Origin: Leifsonia sp. TF02-11
GTDB lineage: Bacteria; Actinomycetota; Actinomycetes; Actinomycetales; Microbacteriaceae
Assembly (NCBI RefSeq): GCF_017565305.1
Contig: NZ_JAGEKP010000005.1
Coordinates: 186,001 to 250,000, forward strand
Length of the DNA stretch: 64,000 nt
Reading direction: 5' to 3'
Of the stretch, positions 24,848-34,384 are shown in pieces. The notes below the pieces were generated by a model. That model ran no database searches and was not told where the DNA came from. It saw only the letters and a list, made by a program, of their open reading frames with translations. Position numbers and translations under genes: made by a program. How positions within the stretch are numbered: position 1 is the stretch's first letter; every line of letters starts with the position of its first letter.

Positions 24848-27150
24848 GCCGTCCTCCGTTCCTCGGTTGCGTGTGCGGTGCTGCCCGTGGCGGCGAGCGG
24901 CCGGAACGACCGCAGCCGGAGGCTATTGCTGACGACGAAGACGCTGGAGAACGCCATCGCGGCCCCGGCGATCATCGGGTTCAACAGCCCGAACGCCGCC
25001 AGCGGCAGCGCCGCCAGGTTGTAGGCGAATGCCCAGAACAGGTTTCCGTGGATGGTCGCCAGCGTACGCCGGGAGAGCCGGATCGCGTCGGCCGCGGCCG
25101 TGAGATCGCCGTGCACCAGGGTGAGGTCGGCGGCCTGGATCGCGGCGTCGGTGCCCGTGCCCATGGCGATGCCCAGATCGGCGGAGGCGAGCGCCGCCGC
25201 GTCGTTGACCCCGTCGCCGACCATCGCCACCCGGCGCCCTTCGGCCTGCAGTCTGCGGACGACCTCCGCCTTCTCCTCCGGCAGCACGCCGGCAATGGCC
25301 GTGTCGATGCCGACCTCCTGCGCCACCCGCCGTGCGACGGTCTCGTTGTCGCCGGTCAGGAGCACCGGGTCCAGCCCGAGTCGGCGCAGTCTCCTCACGG
25401 CCTCCGCGCTGCGCGGCGCGACCGTGTCGGCCACCGCGAGCACGGCACGGGCACGGTCGCCCCAGCCGACGACGACGGCCGTCCTGCCCGACGACTCCGC
25501 CTCGGCGACGGCCCGCTGGAGGCCTGCGCCGAGCGGCATCCCCGCCGCCGTCACGAATGCTGCGCGGCCGACAACGACGCGCTCGCCGTCGACGGTCCCC
25601 GTGACGCCCAGTCCGCCGTCCGACCGGAAGCCGGTGACCGGGGGCAGCGCACCCTCTCGCTTCGCGGCGTCGGCGATCGCGCGGGCGATCGGGTGCTCGG
25701 AGGCGTCCTCCACCGCGCCTGCGCGGCGCAGGGCCTCGGCGGTCGCAGTCTCGTCGTCTCCGCCGGGTTCGTCGCTGTCGCCCGTGATGCCGACCAGGGC
25801 CATCCGACCGGTGGTGACCGTCCCGGTCTTGTCCAGCAGGATGGTGTCCACCCGCCGGGTGGCCTCCAGCACCTCCGGACCAGTGATGAGGATACCGAGC
25901 TGCGCTCCCCGGCCGGTGCCGACCAGCAAAGCCGTCGGCGTCGCCAGCCCCAGCGCGCACGGGCAGGCGATGATGAGGACCGCCACCGCGGCGGTGAATG
26001 CCGCCTCTGCCGGGAAGCCGAGCAGCAGCCAGGCGATCAGCGTCACGACGGCGATGCCGATGACGACCGGCACGAAGACGGCGCTGATGCGGTCGGCGAG
26101 TCGCTGGGCAGCGGCCTTGCCGGACTGCGCGTCCTCGACCAGGCGGGCGATCTGCGCGAGTGTGGTCTCGGCCCCGACCCGCGTCGCACGCACCACGAGC
26201 CGGCCGCCGGCGTTGATCGTACCGCCGGCGACCGCGGCGCCGGGCGCGACCTCCACCGGGACGGACTCGCCGGTCAGCATGGCGGCGTCGACCGCGCTCG
26301 TGCCCTCGGTCACGATGCCGTCGGTGGCGATGCGCTCACCGGGTCGCACGACGAACACGTCGCCGACGACCATCCGATCGACGGGGATGCGCACCTCGCG
26401 AAGGTCGTCGGAGCCGGGAGCGGGCCGAAGCACGGAGGCCTCCTTCGCCCCGGACTCGAGCAGCGCGCGCAACGCGGCACCGGCCTGTCGCTTGGACCGC
26501 TTCTCGAGGTACCGCCCGGCGAGGACGAACACCGTCACGCCCGCGGCCACCTCCAGATACAGGTCGGCGCCCGACATCCCGTGCGCCGCCGCGCCGCCGA
26601 AGAGCAGGGCGTAGACCGACCACACGAATGCCGCAGAGACTCCGAGCGAGACCAGCGTGTCCATGGTGGCGGCCCCGTGCCGCAGGTTGACGGCGGCGGC
26701 CCGGTGGAACGGCCAGGCTCCCCAGGCGACGACGGGCGTCGCCAGCACCAGGGCGACCCACTGCCATCCGGGGAACTGCAGTGCGGGGATCATCGACAGC
26801 AGCACGACGGGGAGGCCGAGGGCCGCGCTCACGATCAACCGGGTGCGCAGCGCCGCGAGCTCGTGGTCGCCGGTGTGCCCGGCGCCGGCTGACTCGGCGC
26901 GGCCCGGCGTCGGCGGCGTCGGCAGCTCGGCGGTGTAGCCCGCGCTCTCGACCTGCGCGACCAGGAGCGCGGGGTCGTAACCGATCGGCGCGAACACCGT
27001 GGCCTTCTCCGTCGCGTAGTTCACGGTCGCCTCGACACCCTCCAGCCGGTTGAGCTTCTTCTCCACCCGGGCGGCGCAGGAGGCGCACGTCATCCCGCCG
27101 ATCGCCAGCTCCAAGCGGGGCTGCGGGCGTGCGGCGTCGGTCGTGGACAT
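24844..27150 (-). CDS. copA: CopA-type copper-exporting P1B ATPase
   Basis: A 768-aa pump. One N-terminal HMA domain carries GGMTCASC (Cys22/Cys25). The transmembrane motif is CPC (396-398) in CPCALGLATPTAL, and the phosphorylation site is DKTGTVTTG. P1B-1 enzymes export Cu(I) from the cytoplasm using ATP. Upstream on the same strand lies the copper chaperone gene (58 nt away), downstream the CPH-type pump (ATGA overlap). The set is a complete copper-efflux operon, probably derepressed by copper through the CsoR-type sites at 27453-27504. Confidence 0.95.
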   Translation of the reverse strand: MSTTDAARPQPRLELAIGGMTCASCAARVEKKLNRLEGVEATVNYATEKATVFAPIGYDPALLVAQVESAGYTAELPTPPTPGRAESAGAGHTGDHELAALRTRLIVSAALGLPVVLLSMIPALQFPGWQWVALVLATPVVAWGAWPFHRAAAVNLRHGAATMDTLVSLGVSAAFVWSVYALLFGGAAAHGMSGADLYLEVAAGVTVFVLAGRYLEKRSKRQAGAALRALLESGAKEASVLRPAPGSDDLREVRIPVDRMVVGDVFVVRPGERIATDGIVTEGTSAVDAAMLTGESVPVEVAPGAAVAGGTINAGGRLVVRATRVGAETTLAQIARLVEDAQSGKAAAQRLADRISAVFVPVVIGIAVVTLIAWLLLGFPAEAAFTAAVAVLIIACPCALGLATPTALLVGTGRGAQLGILITGPEVLEATRRVDTILLDKTGTVTTGRMALVGITGDSDEPGGDDETATAEALRRAGAVEDASEHPIARAIADAAKREGALPPVTGFRSDGGLGVTGTVDGERVVVGRAAFVTAAGMPLGAGLQRAVAEAESSGRTAVVVGWGDRARAVLAVADTVAPRSAEAVRRLRRLGLDPVLLTGDNETVARRVAQEVGIDTAIAGVLPEEKAEVVRRLQAEGRRVAMVGDGVNDAAALASADLGIAMGTGTDAAIQAADLTLVHGDLTAAADAIRLSRRTLATIHGNLFWAFAYNLAALPLAAFGLLNPMIAGAAMAFSSVFVVSNSLRLRSFRPLAATGSTAHATEERRTA

Positions 27151-27208
27151 GGGGGCTCCTCCGGTCGGGGCGGTGCGGGCGGTGGTGGGCGTCGCCGGTG
27201 CGGTCGGT

Positions 27209-27418
27209 TCAGGCGCGGACGGCGCTGTACCCGGCCTCTTCGACCGCGGCGAGCACGAGTGCGTCGTCGACCGCGGAGGCCGACTCGATAGTGAGCACGC
27301 CGGTGGCGGCTGAGACCTCGATGCCGGTCACCCCGGCGATCGCGGTCACTTCTTCGGTCACAGCGCGCTCGCAGTGCGCGCAGGTCATCCCGTCCACCTG
27401 GAATGTCGTGGTCGTCAT
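27209..27418 (-). CDS. copZ: copper chaperone CopZ
   Basis: A 69-aa single-domain HMA protein with the metal motif DGMTCAHC near residue 10-16, a normal length for CopZ. It carries Cu(I) in the cytoplasm and hands it to CopA. ATG 27418 is chosen because it gives the family start TTTTFQVDGMTC and has AAGGAG seven bases upstream; the open frame continues upstream through the operator region but is not expected to be coding. It is the first gene of the copper operon. Confidence 0.95.
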   Translation of the reverse strand: MTTTTFQVDGMTCAHCERAVTEEVTAIAGVTGIEVSAATGVLTIESASAVDDALVLAAVEEAGYSAVRA

Positions 27419-27452
27419 GTCTCGCTCCTTCGGCTGTCGATCGGGAGTTCGC

Positions 27453-27504
27453 ATACCCAGAGGGGGTATTAGGAACGCTACGACGATATACCCACCAGGG
27501 GTAC
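27453..27504 (-). promoter_or_regulatory. two CsoR-type copper operators
   Basis: ATACCC-AGAGG-GGGTAT (27453-27469) and ATACCC-ACCAG-GGGTAC (27488-27504) are matching dyads of the TACCC/GGGTA type bound by CsoR repressors. Their centres are 35 bp apart. No csoR gene is in the window. Confidence 0.8.
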
Positions 27505-27523
27505 TAGTCAAGCCGTGCGGATA

Positions 27524-27545
27524 GTGCGCGAGCGATGGCTCGCAC
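27524..27545. terminator. hairpin downstream of the fusion enzyme gene
   Basis: GTGCGCGAGC (27524-27533) pairs with GCTCGCAC (27538-27545) with a one-base bulge. It lies just after the stop of the minus-strand fusion gene and before the copper operators. There is no T-tract. Confidence 0.35.
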
Positions 27546-27559
27546 GGACGACGACGTGG

Positions 27560-30439
27560 TCAGATCGTCGCGAGCACCAGGTCGAGCGCATCGACGAACC
27601 GGTCGGCGCTCTCCCGCGTGATGCACAGCGGCGGTTTGATCTTCAGCACGTTCTTGCCGTCGCCGGTCGGCTGCACGATGGCGCCCTCCTGCAGCATGCG
27701 CTCGCAGATCAGGGCCGCCTCCGCGGTGGCCGGCTCCAGCGTCTCGCGGTCGCGGACCAGCTCGACCCCGAGGTAGAGCCCGAGACCGTGCACCGCTCCC
27801 ACGAGCGGATGCCGCTGGCCCAGCGCCCGGAGTCGCGCTGCGAGATGGTCGCCGACCGTCGCGGCGTTCTGCTGGAGGCCCTCGTCGCGCATCACGTCGA
27901 GCACCGTCAGACCGACGACCGAGCTGACCGGGCTGCCGCCGGCGGACGAGAAGAAGCTGCCCTCCGCCGCGAACGACTCGGCGATCTCCCGCCGGGTGAT
28001 GACCGCGCCGAGCGGGTGCCCGTTGCCCATCGCCTTGGCGATGGTGATCACGTCGGGCACGACGCCCTGCTGCGTCGATCCCCAGAAGTAGTGGCCCAGC
28101 CGCCCGTAGCCGACCTGCACCTCGTCGGCGATGCACACGCCGCCGCGGGCGCGCACCCGCTCGTAGACGCCGGCCAGGTAGCCGTCGGGGAGCATGAGAC
28201 CTCCCGCGTTGCCGAAGACCGGCTCGGCGATGAAGCCGGCGATCCCGGTGCCCGCGGCGTCGAGGCGGGCGAGCTGCTCGTCCAGCTCGGCGAGGTAGGC
28301 CGGGGCGGAGTCGGCACCGCGGTGGCGGCCGTGGAAGACGTTGGGCGAGGCGATCAGCTCCACCCAGTCCGGCCGGGTCTCGAGCGCGCGCGGGTTGTCG
28401 CCGAGCGAGGACGAGACCGCATCGGCGCCGGCGGTCCAGCCGTGGTAGGCCTCCGTCACGGCGAGGATGGTGCGCCGCGCCGTGTGGACCTGCGCCAGCC
28501 GGAGCGCGAGGTCGACGGCCTCGCTGCCGCTGTTGACGAGGAACACTGTGTCCAGGCCGTCCGGGGCGACCTCCGCGAGCCGCTCGGTGAACCGCGAGAG
28601 CTCCTCGTAGTGGAAGCGTGAGTTCGTGTTCAGCCGTGCCCACTGGTCGCGGACGGCGTCGACGAGGCGGGGGTGCGCGTGCCCGATCTGGGTCACGTTG
28701 TTGACCATGTCGAGGTAGCTCTGGGCGCGCGTGTCGAACAGGTGGTGGCGCCAGCCGCGCTCGATGAGGGGAGGCTCGGCGAAGTAGTGCTCCTGCACGC
28801 GGGCGAACGACGCGTCACGGCGCGAGAGGGCGGCGGCCGCGTCCGGGTCCTGCACGGCGAGGTCGATGCCGAAGAGTGCCGACGGGTCGGGAGAGACCTC
28901 CGCCCAGGCCGCGGCGGCCAGCGCCGGAGTGACGAGCGCGGGAGGCCGGCGCCCCGGGATCCGGCTCAGCTGGGCGTTCAGTCGCACCGCGCTCCCGATC
29001 GCCTCCCCGCGTTCGACGGAGGCCGTGGTCAGCGGCCGGGACAGGCCGCCGAGCCAGAGGTCGATGCCGTCGCCGTGCAGCAGCCAGGAGCCGTCGGTGA
29101 GCCGCAGCTCGCCGGCGAACGGCGCGTGCACGACCAGACCGGACGGCGCGTCGAGGGTCACGCCGAGAGCAATGGTGGCCGACGCCTCCGAACGGTCGAG
29201 CACCGCGCGGCTGAGGCGCGCTTCGCCGTAGCGGGTGAGCGCGTGTCCGTGTGCCCGGCAGATCGCGCCGAGGACCTCGTCTTCGGCGTCGGGACGGGTC
29301 CAGCGGCCGGCGTCCAGAACGTGGCCCGTCACCGACAGGTCGGCCAGGTTCTCGTGGGCGCTGTCGATCGCGACCAGGCGACCGAGCGCGGGCGCTGCCT
29401 CCTCCTGGTGCCCGGCCGTCGCGAGTCGGGCCCGCACGACGGCCTCCACCTCGGCCGCGGGGAGGCGGCGCGCGACGTCGAAGGCGACCCACTCGTGGGC
29501 GCGGTTCTCATCGGCGTACGCGTTGTCGCCGTCGAGGGCGACCTGCTGCTCCCCGCTCACGACGAGCACTGCGCCGCGCAGCACCACGAGCGGCCAGAGT
29601 GCGGCCAGGTCCACATCGTCGAGCGGCGACTCCTCATGGAACGCCTCGATGACGTCGAGCACGGCGAGCGGGTCGTCCGGAACGTGGTGGAGCGCACTCG
29701 CCACGGTCGCCGCCAGCTCGGCGACGAGCCAGCCGTCGGCGACGTCGCCGAAGTCGATGACGCCGGGACCGTCGTCGCCGAGCACGATGTTGTCGTCGGT
29801 GACGTCGCCGTGCACCGCCTGCACGCGCAGCCGGTTCCGCAGCGGCGCGAGCGCGGAGAGCGCGCGCTCCGCCGCCTGCTGCACGGCGAGCCGCTTGGCC
29901 AGCTGCGGCACGTGGTCGGCGAGCAGCTCGACCACGTCGCCGCTGATCCGCGCGTCCCACTGGGTCGTTCGGGTGAGGCCGGCGTGGCGCAGCCCGGACA
30001 GCCCGGCGGCGATGCGGCCGGAGAGGCGCCCGAGCGTGCGCAGCTGCTCGCGGCTGGGACGCGCGACCTCGGTCAGCGGGTCGCCGTCGAGGAAGCTGAG
30101 GACGCGCGCGTTCAGGGTGCGACCGCGCACCTCGACCGCCACCACTTCGGCGCCGTCGAGCGCCGGGACGACGGTGGGGATGCGCACGTCGATTCCGGCG
30201 AGACGTTCGAGCGCGGCGTTCTGGGCGTGGAGCTCGTCGATCGAGAAGACCGGGTTCGCGACCTTGAGGACGAACCTCTCGGTGCCGGTGTCGATGAGGA
30301 AGTTACGATCCTGGTTGCTGCCGAGCTCGGCGATGCGGCCCGACAGCCCGAACACCTGTTCGGCGACGGCGGCCGCGTCGTCGGGACCGACCTCCGGACG
30401 GGGCAGCGAAGGCTGGGTGAGGAAGTCGGAGTTCGGCAC
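27560..30439 (-). CDS. APH-type kinase / M23-like / class III aminotransferase-fold fusion
   Basis: A 959-aa three-part protein. Residues 1 to about 330 are an aminoglycoside-phosphotransferase-fold kinase (catalytic HGDVTDDN at 210-217, metal-binding DFGD at 229-232). About 340-510 resembles a lysostaphin/M23-like beta domain (VHAPFAGELRL). About 530-959 is a class III PLP enzyme with Lys802 in ITIAKAMGNGHP. In animals, separate hydroxylysine kinase and phosphohydroxylysine (or phosphoethanolamine) phospho-lyase act in sequence; fused bacterial versions suggest phosphorylation of an amino alcohol followed by PLP-dependent elimination. The substrate is not known. GTG 30439 has GGAG six bases upstream. 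Confidence 0.85.
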   Translation of the reverse strand: MPNSDFLTQPSLPRPEVGPDDAAAVAEQVFGLSGRIAELGSNQDRNFLIDTGTERFVLKVANPVFSIDELHAQNAALERLAGIDVRIPTVVPALDGAEVVAVEVRGRTLNARVLSFLDGDPLTEVARPSREQLRTLGRLSGRIAAGLSGLRHAGLTRTTQWDARISGDVVELLADHVPQLAKRLAVQQAAERALSALAPLRNRLRVQAVHGDVTDDNIVLGDDGPGVIDFGDVADGWLVAELAATVASALHHVPDDPLAVLDVIEAFHEESPLDDVDLAALWPLVVLRGAVLVVSGEQQVALDGDNAYADENRAHEWVAFDVARRLPAAEVEAVVRARLATAGHQEEAAPALGRLVAIDSAHENLADLSVTGHVLDAGRWTRPDAEDEVLGAICRAHGHALTRYGEARLSRAVLDRSEASATIALGVTLDAPSGLVVHAPFAGELRLTDGSWLLHGDGIDLWLGGLSRPLTTASVERGEAIGSAVRLNAQLSRIPGRRPPALVTPALAAAAWAEVSPDPSALFGIDLAVQDPDAAAALSRRDASFARVQEHYFAEPPLIERGWRHHLFDTRAQSYLDMVNNVTQIGHAHPRLVDAVRDQWARLNTNSRFHYEELSRFTERLAEVAPDGLDTVFLVNSGSEAVDLALRLAQVHTARRTILAVTEAYHGWTAGADAVSSSLGDNPRALETRPDWVELIASPNVFHGRHRGADSAPAYLAELDEQLARLDAAGTGIAGFIAEPVFGNAGGLMLPDGYLAGVYERVRARGGVCIADEVQVGYGRLGHYFWGSTQQGVVPDVITIAKAMGNGHPLGAVITRREIAESFAAEGSFFSSAGGSPVSSVVGLTVLDVMRDEGLQQNAATVGDHLAARLRALGQRHPLVGAVHGLGLYLGVELVRDRETLEPATAEAALICERMLQEGAIVQPTGDGKNVLKIKPPLCITRESADRFVDALDLVLATI

Positions 30440-30567
30440 GGATGCTCCTCGGCGTGCGGACGCGCGGCGCTGGTCGGCGGCCGTCGAATCGTCGGTGGGC
30501 TGGACGCCGCCAGTCTATTGAAGCGGACACCGGGCTCGCATCCAGCGAACGCACGGCAGCAGCGCCG

Positions 30568-30579
30568 TAGCATCGACGG
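30568..30579 (+). promoter_or_regulatory. leaderless-type -10 box
   Basis: TAGCAT (30568-30573) plus 6 nt leads to the GTG at 30580. Confidence 0.5.
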
Positions 30580-30960
30580 GTGAAATCGTGGAGGACAGCG
30601 GTCGTGGCGTTCGTGATCGACGCCGTGCTCGTCCTCGTGTTCGTGCTGATCGGCCGGCGCAGTCACGGTGAGGCCGCAACGGTCGCCGGCGTCTTCACCA
30701 CCTACTGGCCGTTCTTCATCGGCCTGGTCGCCGGCTGGCTGGTGACCTGGGCGTGGCGCCGCCCGCTCGCGCTGATCTGGCCGGGCGTACCGGTGTGGCT
30801 GATGACCGTCGCACTCGGCATGCTGATCCGCACCTCCGCCGACCAGGCCGTCGAGCCCGCTTTCATCGCCGTGGCCTTCGTGGTGCTCGGAGTGTTCCTG
30901 GTCGGCTGGCGGATCGTCGCGATCCCGTTCGTGCGGCGGCGCGCGGTGCGGCGGGCATAG
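30580..30960 (+). CDS. DUF3054 membrane protein
   Basis: A 126-aa protein with four hydrophobic helices and a basic end (VRRRAVRRA). The pattern FVIDAVLVLVFVLIGRRSHG, followed by FFIGLVAGWLVTWAWRRP and MLIRTSADQAVEPAFIAVA, matches the DUF3054 family of small actinobacterial membrane proteins. The function is unknown. It is divergent from the fusion enzyme gene and convergent with the FtsX-like gene. Confidence 0.85.
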   Translation: MKSWRTAVVAFVIDAVLVLVFVLIGRRSHGEAATVAGVFTTYWPFFIGLVAGWLVTWAWRRPLALIWPGVPVWLMTVALGMLIRTSADQAVEPAFIAVAFVVLGVFLVGWRIVAIPFVRRRAVRRA

Positions 30961-30985
30961 GTCCGCACCGCGGCTCGTCAACGTA

Positions 30986-32236
30986 TCAGCGACGCAGGGC
31001 TGCGACCGGTTGAATCCGGGCCGCTCGAATTGCAGGTACTAGCCCCGCAGCGGCGCCTACGACAGTGCCGATGAGGGGTGCCAGTAGTGTCACTGCCGGG
31101 TCGAGGATGGCCGTCCACGACTGTGCAAGTGCCACGGCGATCGTCATGGACACACCGACTGAGGTGCCGACGAGACCGCCGATCGATCCGAGGAGGGCCG
31201 TTTCCGTCATGATCTGTGTGGCGATGTCGAAGGGACGTGCGCCAAGTGAACGCCGGAGACCCAGCTCCGGCAGTCTTTCGTAAACAGCGACCAACGTCGT
31301 GTTCGCGATGCCGATCCCGCTGATCACGAGGATCACGACCGCGATCGCGAAGAAGACAGACGACAACGAGTCGGAAACGTGGGATTCGATCGTGAACACC
31401 TCGGGAGGTGGGGTGGCGCGCATGACCTCCGGTCGGTCGGGTCGGAGCGCACGTGGCGCTTCACGTGAGACCTGAACGGCAGATCCGAGGTGCGTCCTGA
31501 TCAGCATCGTCGCCGGCGAATGGTCATCGGGCTCGCCGTATGCGTCGAGTGCCGTCGAAGCAGGAACGAACACGCGATTCAGGGCGCCCGCGTCACGGCG
31601 AACATCTCCGAGGACTCCGATCACTGTGTAGCCGCTGCCTCGGATGTAGATCGTCGGTGAATCGGCGACGGAGGTGATTCCCAGGGCACGGGCTGCCCCC
31701 TTTCCCACAACCGCTACCCGTTGCGCATGGAGATCGTGAAATTCGTCCGTCAGAACGCCCGCCTCCATGGTCGGCTCGAGCGCCCGAAGATATCCTGCCG
31801 ATGCCGCGTGGACCGGCGAGACGACCGAAACTGCTCCGGGATCGAGGCTCGGCTCGATCGCGATGTCTCCCCCCGGAATCGGCCAGGTGCGTCCTGCTGC
31901 GATGACGCCGTTGAGAGCGTCGATGATCCCGTCGGCATCACGAGGGAAGCTATAGACGGTCGGGCTGGCCGAGGTGGCACCGGCATCGCTGATCACGACC
32001 TGCGATGCCTTGGTCTCGGAGAACACGGCTGAGATCTGGCCGGAGGCGGTCGTCGTGAGCCCGATCACAGCGACGAATGCGCCAACGCCGACCACGGTTC
32101 CGATCGAATTCGTGATGGTTCGTCGCGGCCGGGCCGACATCGTCGCGAACGCCTCGCGTATCAGATCGGGAAAAGCGATTCGGGTCGGTCGGGTGGGGGC
32201 TGGAGGTTCTGGAGCGGAATCATGCGCTTCGGCCAT
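30986..32236 (-). CDS. MacB/FtsX-like ABC transporter permease
   Basis: A 416-aa protein. A first membrane helix (about 45-70) is followed by a large MacB_PCD-like extracytoplasmic domain (about 75-265), then three helices and the FtsX motif YERLPELGLRRSLGARPFDI (about 300-319). ATG 32236 gives the start MAEAHDSAPEPP and overlaps the ATPase gene by 17 nt. With the ATPase and adaptor genes it forms a MacAB-type exporter. Codon use is less GC-biased than in flanking genes, as in the rest of this module, which suggests acquisition by transfer. Confidence 0.85.
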   Translation of the reverse strand: MAEAHDSAPEPPAPTRPTRIAFPDLIREAFATMSARPRRTITNSIGTVVGVGAFVAVIGLTTTASGQISAVFSETKASQVVISDAGATSASPTVYSFPRDADGIIDALNGVIAAGRTWPIPGGDIAIEPSLDPGAVSVVSPVHAASAGYLRALEPTMEAGVLTDEFHDLHAQRVAVVGKGAARALGITSVADSPTIYIRGSGYTVIGVLGDVRRDAGALNRVFVPASTALDAYGEPDDHSPATMLIRTHLGSAVQVSREAPRALRPDRPEVMRATPPPEVFTIESHVSDSLSSVFFAIAVVILVISGIGIANTTLVAVYERLPELGLRRSLGARPFDIATQIMTETALLGSIGGLVGTSVGVSMTIAVALAQSWTAILDPAVTLLAPLIGTVVGAAAGLVPAIRAARIQPVAALRR

Positions 32237-32960
32237 CGCGTATCCCCTCCGCGCCACGAGGGCCGTTGTCGAGTCTTCCGTCGCTGAGGCGAAGGCGTCG
32301 TCGAGCCCGAGCTGCCGTCGAGGAGTCGTGCGTGATGACCATGATCGCAACTCCCCATTCGTTCAGTTCATCGAAGAGTGACAGGATCTGGTCGGCTGTC
32401 GAAGGGTCGAGATTTCCGGTCGGTTCGTCGCAGAGCAGAAGTCGCGGGCGTTCTACCAAAGCTCGGGCGATCGCGACACGTTGCCGTTCGCCTCCGGACA
32501 TGGTCGAGGGAAGCGAGTCGGCACGGTGAGAGAGGCCGACTCGCTCCAACATGTCGCGGGCTGCGCTCATGCGACTCGTCGCGGACGGATCCGAGTAGAG
32601 ACGCCCGAGGGCGACATTCTCTGCTGCGCTGCGCTGTGCGAGCAAGTGGAAGTCCTGAAACACAAAGCCGATGTGTCTGCCTCGGAGCGCGGTCCGCGCC
32701 GTCTCGGAGAGTTCTGTCGTCTCGATCCCCTCGAAGCAGTACGTCCCCGCTGTCGGGCGATCCAAGAGCCCCAGGATATTGAGCAAGGTTGACTTTCCCG
32801 CGCCGGAGCTTCCAAGCACGGCGACGTAGTCGCCGGATGCGATCTGGAGAGAAATCTCTGAGAGGACTCGTTCGGGAGGAGGCCCGGCGAATGTGCGGGT
32901 GACGCCGTTCATGTCCACGATGGGACGAGCGGTCGTGGGGCCGCACGATTCCCCGATCAT
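32220..32960 (-). CDS. MacB/LolD-like ABC transporter ATP-binding protein
   Basis: A 246-aa ATPase of the LolD/MacB class. Walker A is GSSGAGKST, Q-loop FVFQDFHLL, signature MSGGERQRVAIARAL, Walker B RLLLCDEPTGNLD, and H-loop VITHD. It powers the FtsX-like permease next to it. Its ATG overlaps the adaptor stop by ATGA and its 3' end overlaps the permease start by 17 nt, so the three are strictly coupled. Confidence 0.93.
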   Translation of the reverse strand: MIGESCGPTTARPIVDMNGVTRTFAGPPPERVLSEISLQIASGDYVAVLGSSGAGKSTLLNILGLLDRPTAGTYCFEGIETTELSETARTALRGRHIGFVFQDFHLLAQRSAAENVALGRLYSDPSATSRMSAARDMLERVGLSHRADSLPSTMSGGERQRVAIARALVERPRLLLCDEPTGNLDPSTADQILSLFDELNEWGVAIMVITHDSSTAARARRRLRLSDGRLDNGPRGAEGIRDGRSA

Positions 32961-34384
32961 CCCGTGACGACCTTGTCTCCTTCAGCGAGTGTGCCGTCGG
33001 TTCTCGGTCGAACTTCGAGTCGACCCTCATCTGAAGCGCCCGTCGTGACCGCGATTTCCACGCGTCTTCCGCCCCGCACGACGATCACGACCGTCTCGCC
33101 GCGACTCGTGGAACGAATCGCCGCGGTGGGGACGATCAACACAGGCGCGGGAGTCGCAGCCGTGATCACGGTGACCCGGACGGCTCGCCCTGACCAACTC
33201 GGATCCAGCGGTTCGACCGGCGTCACCGTCATCGGGTACCCGTCGGGCGTGTTTGCCGAGTCGCCCGCGGACGTCGCAGCCGAGTCCGCACCTTTCGCGA
33301 ATGGCTTGAGTTCTGTGACCTCTCCGGAGGCTGAAAGCCGATGGACGTCGTCTGAGATCGTGACGGTCTGCCCTGGGGAGATGGCTGAATGGCTTCCCGG
33401 CGGAACCGTGGAATATACCGCGAGATTGCCGATGTCGATGGTCAGGAGCACGGTTTCGGTGCTGGCGAGATCGTCACCGATCGATGCCGAGACGGTGCTG
33501 ACGACGCCCTGCCCGCCCGGAATGAAGATGACTTCACCCAGAGGGAGTCGAACACCGGTAGTTTCCTCGACGCTCCGGCGCTTCTCTGTTGCCCGAGCGA
33601 TGTCCTCCGCGTCGAACTCGATCTGTTGAACGATCTCGGCGCGCGCCGAGTCAGCGGGAGCAGCGTCGAGTGCGAGCTGGTGTTGCGCGAGCCGTCGCTG
33701 CGCGGCAACAAGCTCGTCGTTCGCTGCTTGGAGCGGATCCGGGCCGGCGGAATCCGTGTTCGCCGTCGTGGCGGCCTCGAACCCGCGGTCGCGGTAGAGC
33801 GCTGCGAGGGCCGTCTTGGTCTGGAAACCGAAGACCCCATCCGCGGCAGCGACCGGAAGATACCCGATGGCGGCGAGTGCCGATTGAAGTTGTCGGATAT
33901 CGTCTCCGCGGCCGCCGGGGAGCATGTCTCGATAAGCGGGTGTGTCGCCCGAGAGCAGTATCACCGGGCGCCCGGAGACCTGCGCGACGACATCTCCGGA
34001 TGACACTGCCGAACCGACACCGTGAGGCAATCCTGTGACGATCGCAGACGCTCCGGACGACGGGAATGCTGGGCGAACCGGAACGCTCTTCATCGACAGC
34101 ACGCGGCCACGGATCGTGACGGTGCTCTGGAGCACGTCCTTCTCCACGGTGGTTGTCAGAGTGGATGGCGGTACCGACGATCGATCGGCCGCTGCCTGCC
34201 CGGGAGACTTGATCGCGAGCGAACCGATCAGACCTGAGATCGAAAGTAATGTTGCGCCACCAGCAATGATGAGCATGATACGTTGGCGACGGATCATCCG
34301 ACTCGCGCTGGTTCCGAGGGGTCCGTCCTCGCCGTCGGGTGCCGCGTCGCGTCGTCCGGCCCGGCCCCATGATGTGCGCTTCAC
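32957..34384 (-). CDS. membrane-fusion adaptor with peptidoglycan-binding domain
   Basis: A 475-aa protein. One membrane anchor (about 36-58) is followed by a biotinyl-lipoyl/HlyD-like segment split by a peptidoglycan_binding_1 domain (about 158-200, DIRQLQSALAAIGYLPV and DGVFGFQTKTALAAL), a helical hairpin (about 215-265), and beta-barrel and C-terminal parts (TVTISDDVHRLSASGEV). In this type of actinobacterial MacA-like adaptor the PG-binding insert probably fixes the exporter to the wall. GTG 34384 directly abuts the TGA of the upstream gene. Confidence 0.85.
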   Translation of the reverse strand: MKRTSWGRAGRRDAAPDGEDGPLGTSASRMIRRQRIMLIIAGGATLLSISGLIGSLAIKSPGQAAADRSSVPPSTLTTTVEKDVLQSTVTIRGRVLSMKSVPVRPAFPSSGASAIVTGLPHGVGSAVSSGDVVAQVSGRPVILLSGDTPAYRDMLPGGRGDDIRQLQSALAAIGYLPVAAADGVFGFQTKTALAALYRDRGFEAATTANTDSAGPDPLQAANDELVAAQRRLAQHQLALDAAPADSARAEIVQQIEFDAEDIARATEKRRSVEETTGVRLPLGEVIFIPGGQGVVSTVSASIGDDLASTETVLLTIDIGNLAVYSTVPPGSHSAISPGQTVTISDDVHRLSASGEVTELKPFAKGADSAATSAGDSANTPDGYPMTVTPVEPLDPSWSGRAVRVTVITAATPAPVLIVPTAAIRSTSRGETVVIVVRGGRRVEIAVTTGASDEGRLEVRPRTDGTLAEGDKVVTG

